A program made the position numbers and the translations under genes. Shown piece by piece: positions 63,319 through 64,000 of a stretch of 64,000 nt of DNA. How positions within the stretch are numbered: the first letter of the stretch is position 1; each line of letters opens with the position of its first letter. This DNA is from Membranipora membranacea. Its lineage: Eukaryota; Bryozoa; Gymnolaemata; Cheilostomatida; Membraniporidae. A model generated the notes under the pieces. That model was not told where the DNA came from. It saw only the letters and a list, made by a program, of their open reading frames with translations, and searched no databases. The DNA lies in contig OU612070.1 of assembly GCA_914767715.1 (NCBI GenBank), positions 6,403,501 through 6,467,500 on the forward strand, read 5' to 3'.

Positions 63319-64000
63319 CTGCTTTTATCTGCATTTTGTAAGCTTGTTGTAGGTTGTTTTACCTTGTTGTAGGTATAATTGCCCATCTTCAAGTTTATAT
63401 TGTAGATCTTCTCTCCAGCTGCAGATCAACACCAACTACTTATTACTAAAAATTATTACTATTAAATTTATTACTATTAAATGAACAGTTCAGTCAACTA
63501 CCATTTTTAATTTTTTTTGGTACCATTTTAAAGATTTTTTTTATTATGACATTTCAATATTTTTTCTTTGCTAAGACTCCAGGTGCTAACTACTAAAACT
63601 TACTTCTCTTTAACTAATACTTACTTCTCTTTAACTAACATTAACTCTAACATAATCAAACTAACAATCTGGAGTTTTAGCAAATACGCTGTCGGTCAAA
63701 AGACCACTTTAGATTAGGAGCTTTTGCTGCTTTTCACTGTTTTGACCCCATTGTTGTGTATCCATTTGTATTCTGTTGTTGAATGATCACTAATAGCCAA
63801 TCCATTCCCATTCTGTATTCGACAGGTCTAGAATAACAAACCCTACAAAAAAACCTTTTCGAAGGGGGCTTCGGGTTCTTGCTCTGCTATCAGGAGATTC
63901 AGAGATTCTTCAGGCCCAGGACAGCCGCAATAACTGGTTGTTTTATATCATGTCAGTTTGCGCTGGCTGATCTGTACTTGAATGACAAAATAAACAGAAA
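63319..64000. other. Right-edge sequence
   Basis: No coding region was recognised. It is AT-rich with imperfect repeats (TTACTTCTCTTTAACTAA twice near 63600-63640) and ends with AAATAAAC at the window edge, which could be a polyadenylation signal of a transcript or the tail of a retroelement. Confidence 0.35.

Noticed and set aside
63138-63392. Glu/Gly/Lys-rich minus-strand frame
   Set aside because: It is the translation of the polypyrimidine tract.

Overview
The window looks like nuclear DNA of an invertebrate animal. Its genes are split into many short exons with GT..AG introns of 0.1-6.6 kb, the DNA is AT-rich with much non-coding sequence, and it holds non-LTR retrotransposons, DNA-transposon relics and a nuclear-type tRNA. 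The genes are metazoan: an animal chitin synthase, a TTC28-like TPR/CHAT protein, a storkhead-box protein, a family-B-like seven-transmembrane receptor and a sorbitol dehydrogenase relic. A chitin synthase argues against mammals. I cannot name the phylum from sequence alone; a lophotrochozoan or similar marine invertebrate would fit.

Layout. 0.2-1.9 kb (+): last three exons of a chitin synthase, entering from the left edge. 3.1-5.7 kb (-): five-exon coiled-coil protein, head-to-head with the next gene across about 390 bp carrying two inverted CCAAT boxes 33 bp apart. 6.1-33.2 kb (+): the dominant gene, for which I assemble 33 exons with matching splice phases into one 1657-residue frame: TPR-like repeats, then a CHAT (caspase/separase-like) domain without the canonical His and Cys, then the TTC28-type C-terminal tail. 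A tRNA-Gln(UUG) lies in one intron; other introns hold tandem duplications, one containing a copy of the end of exon 2. 36.0-42.1 kb (+): storkhead-box (STOX/Knockout) gene with a probable non-coding first exon and six coding exons (636 aa).

The right third is repeat-rich: an 11-bp minisatellite (44.1 kb), a broken reverse transcriptase (44.7-45.1 kb), a decayed receptor on the minus strand (47.7-50.2 kb) split by a 322-bp CACTA-type element, a LINE with an uninterrupted 679-codon reverse transcriptase frame (51.2-53.2 kb), further LINE fragments (53.4-54.4 kb), and a sorbitol dehydrogenase pseudogene that keeps its introns (57.5-60.6 kb). The last 3.4 kb holds a weak candidate spliced transcript, an 80-bp tandem repeat and a polypyrimidine tract.

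The intact genes do not form one obvious pathway; this is an ordinary metazoan neighbourhood. I found no previously undescribed multi-gene system. The most informative observations are the likely inactive CHAT domain, the element insertion whose removal restores the receptor frame, the duplicated splice donors and the exon-bearing intronic duplication. All exon structures were assembled by eye from splice motifs and phase; no database search was run.
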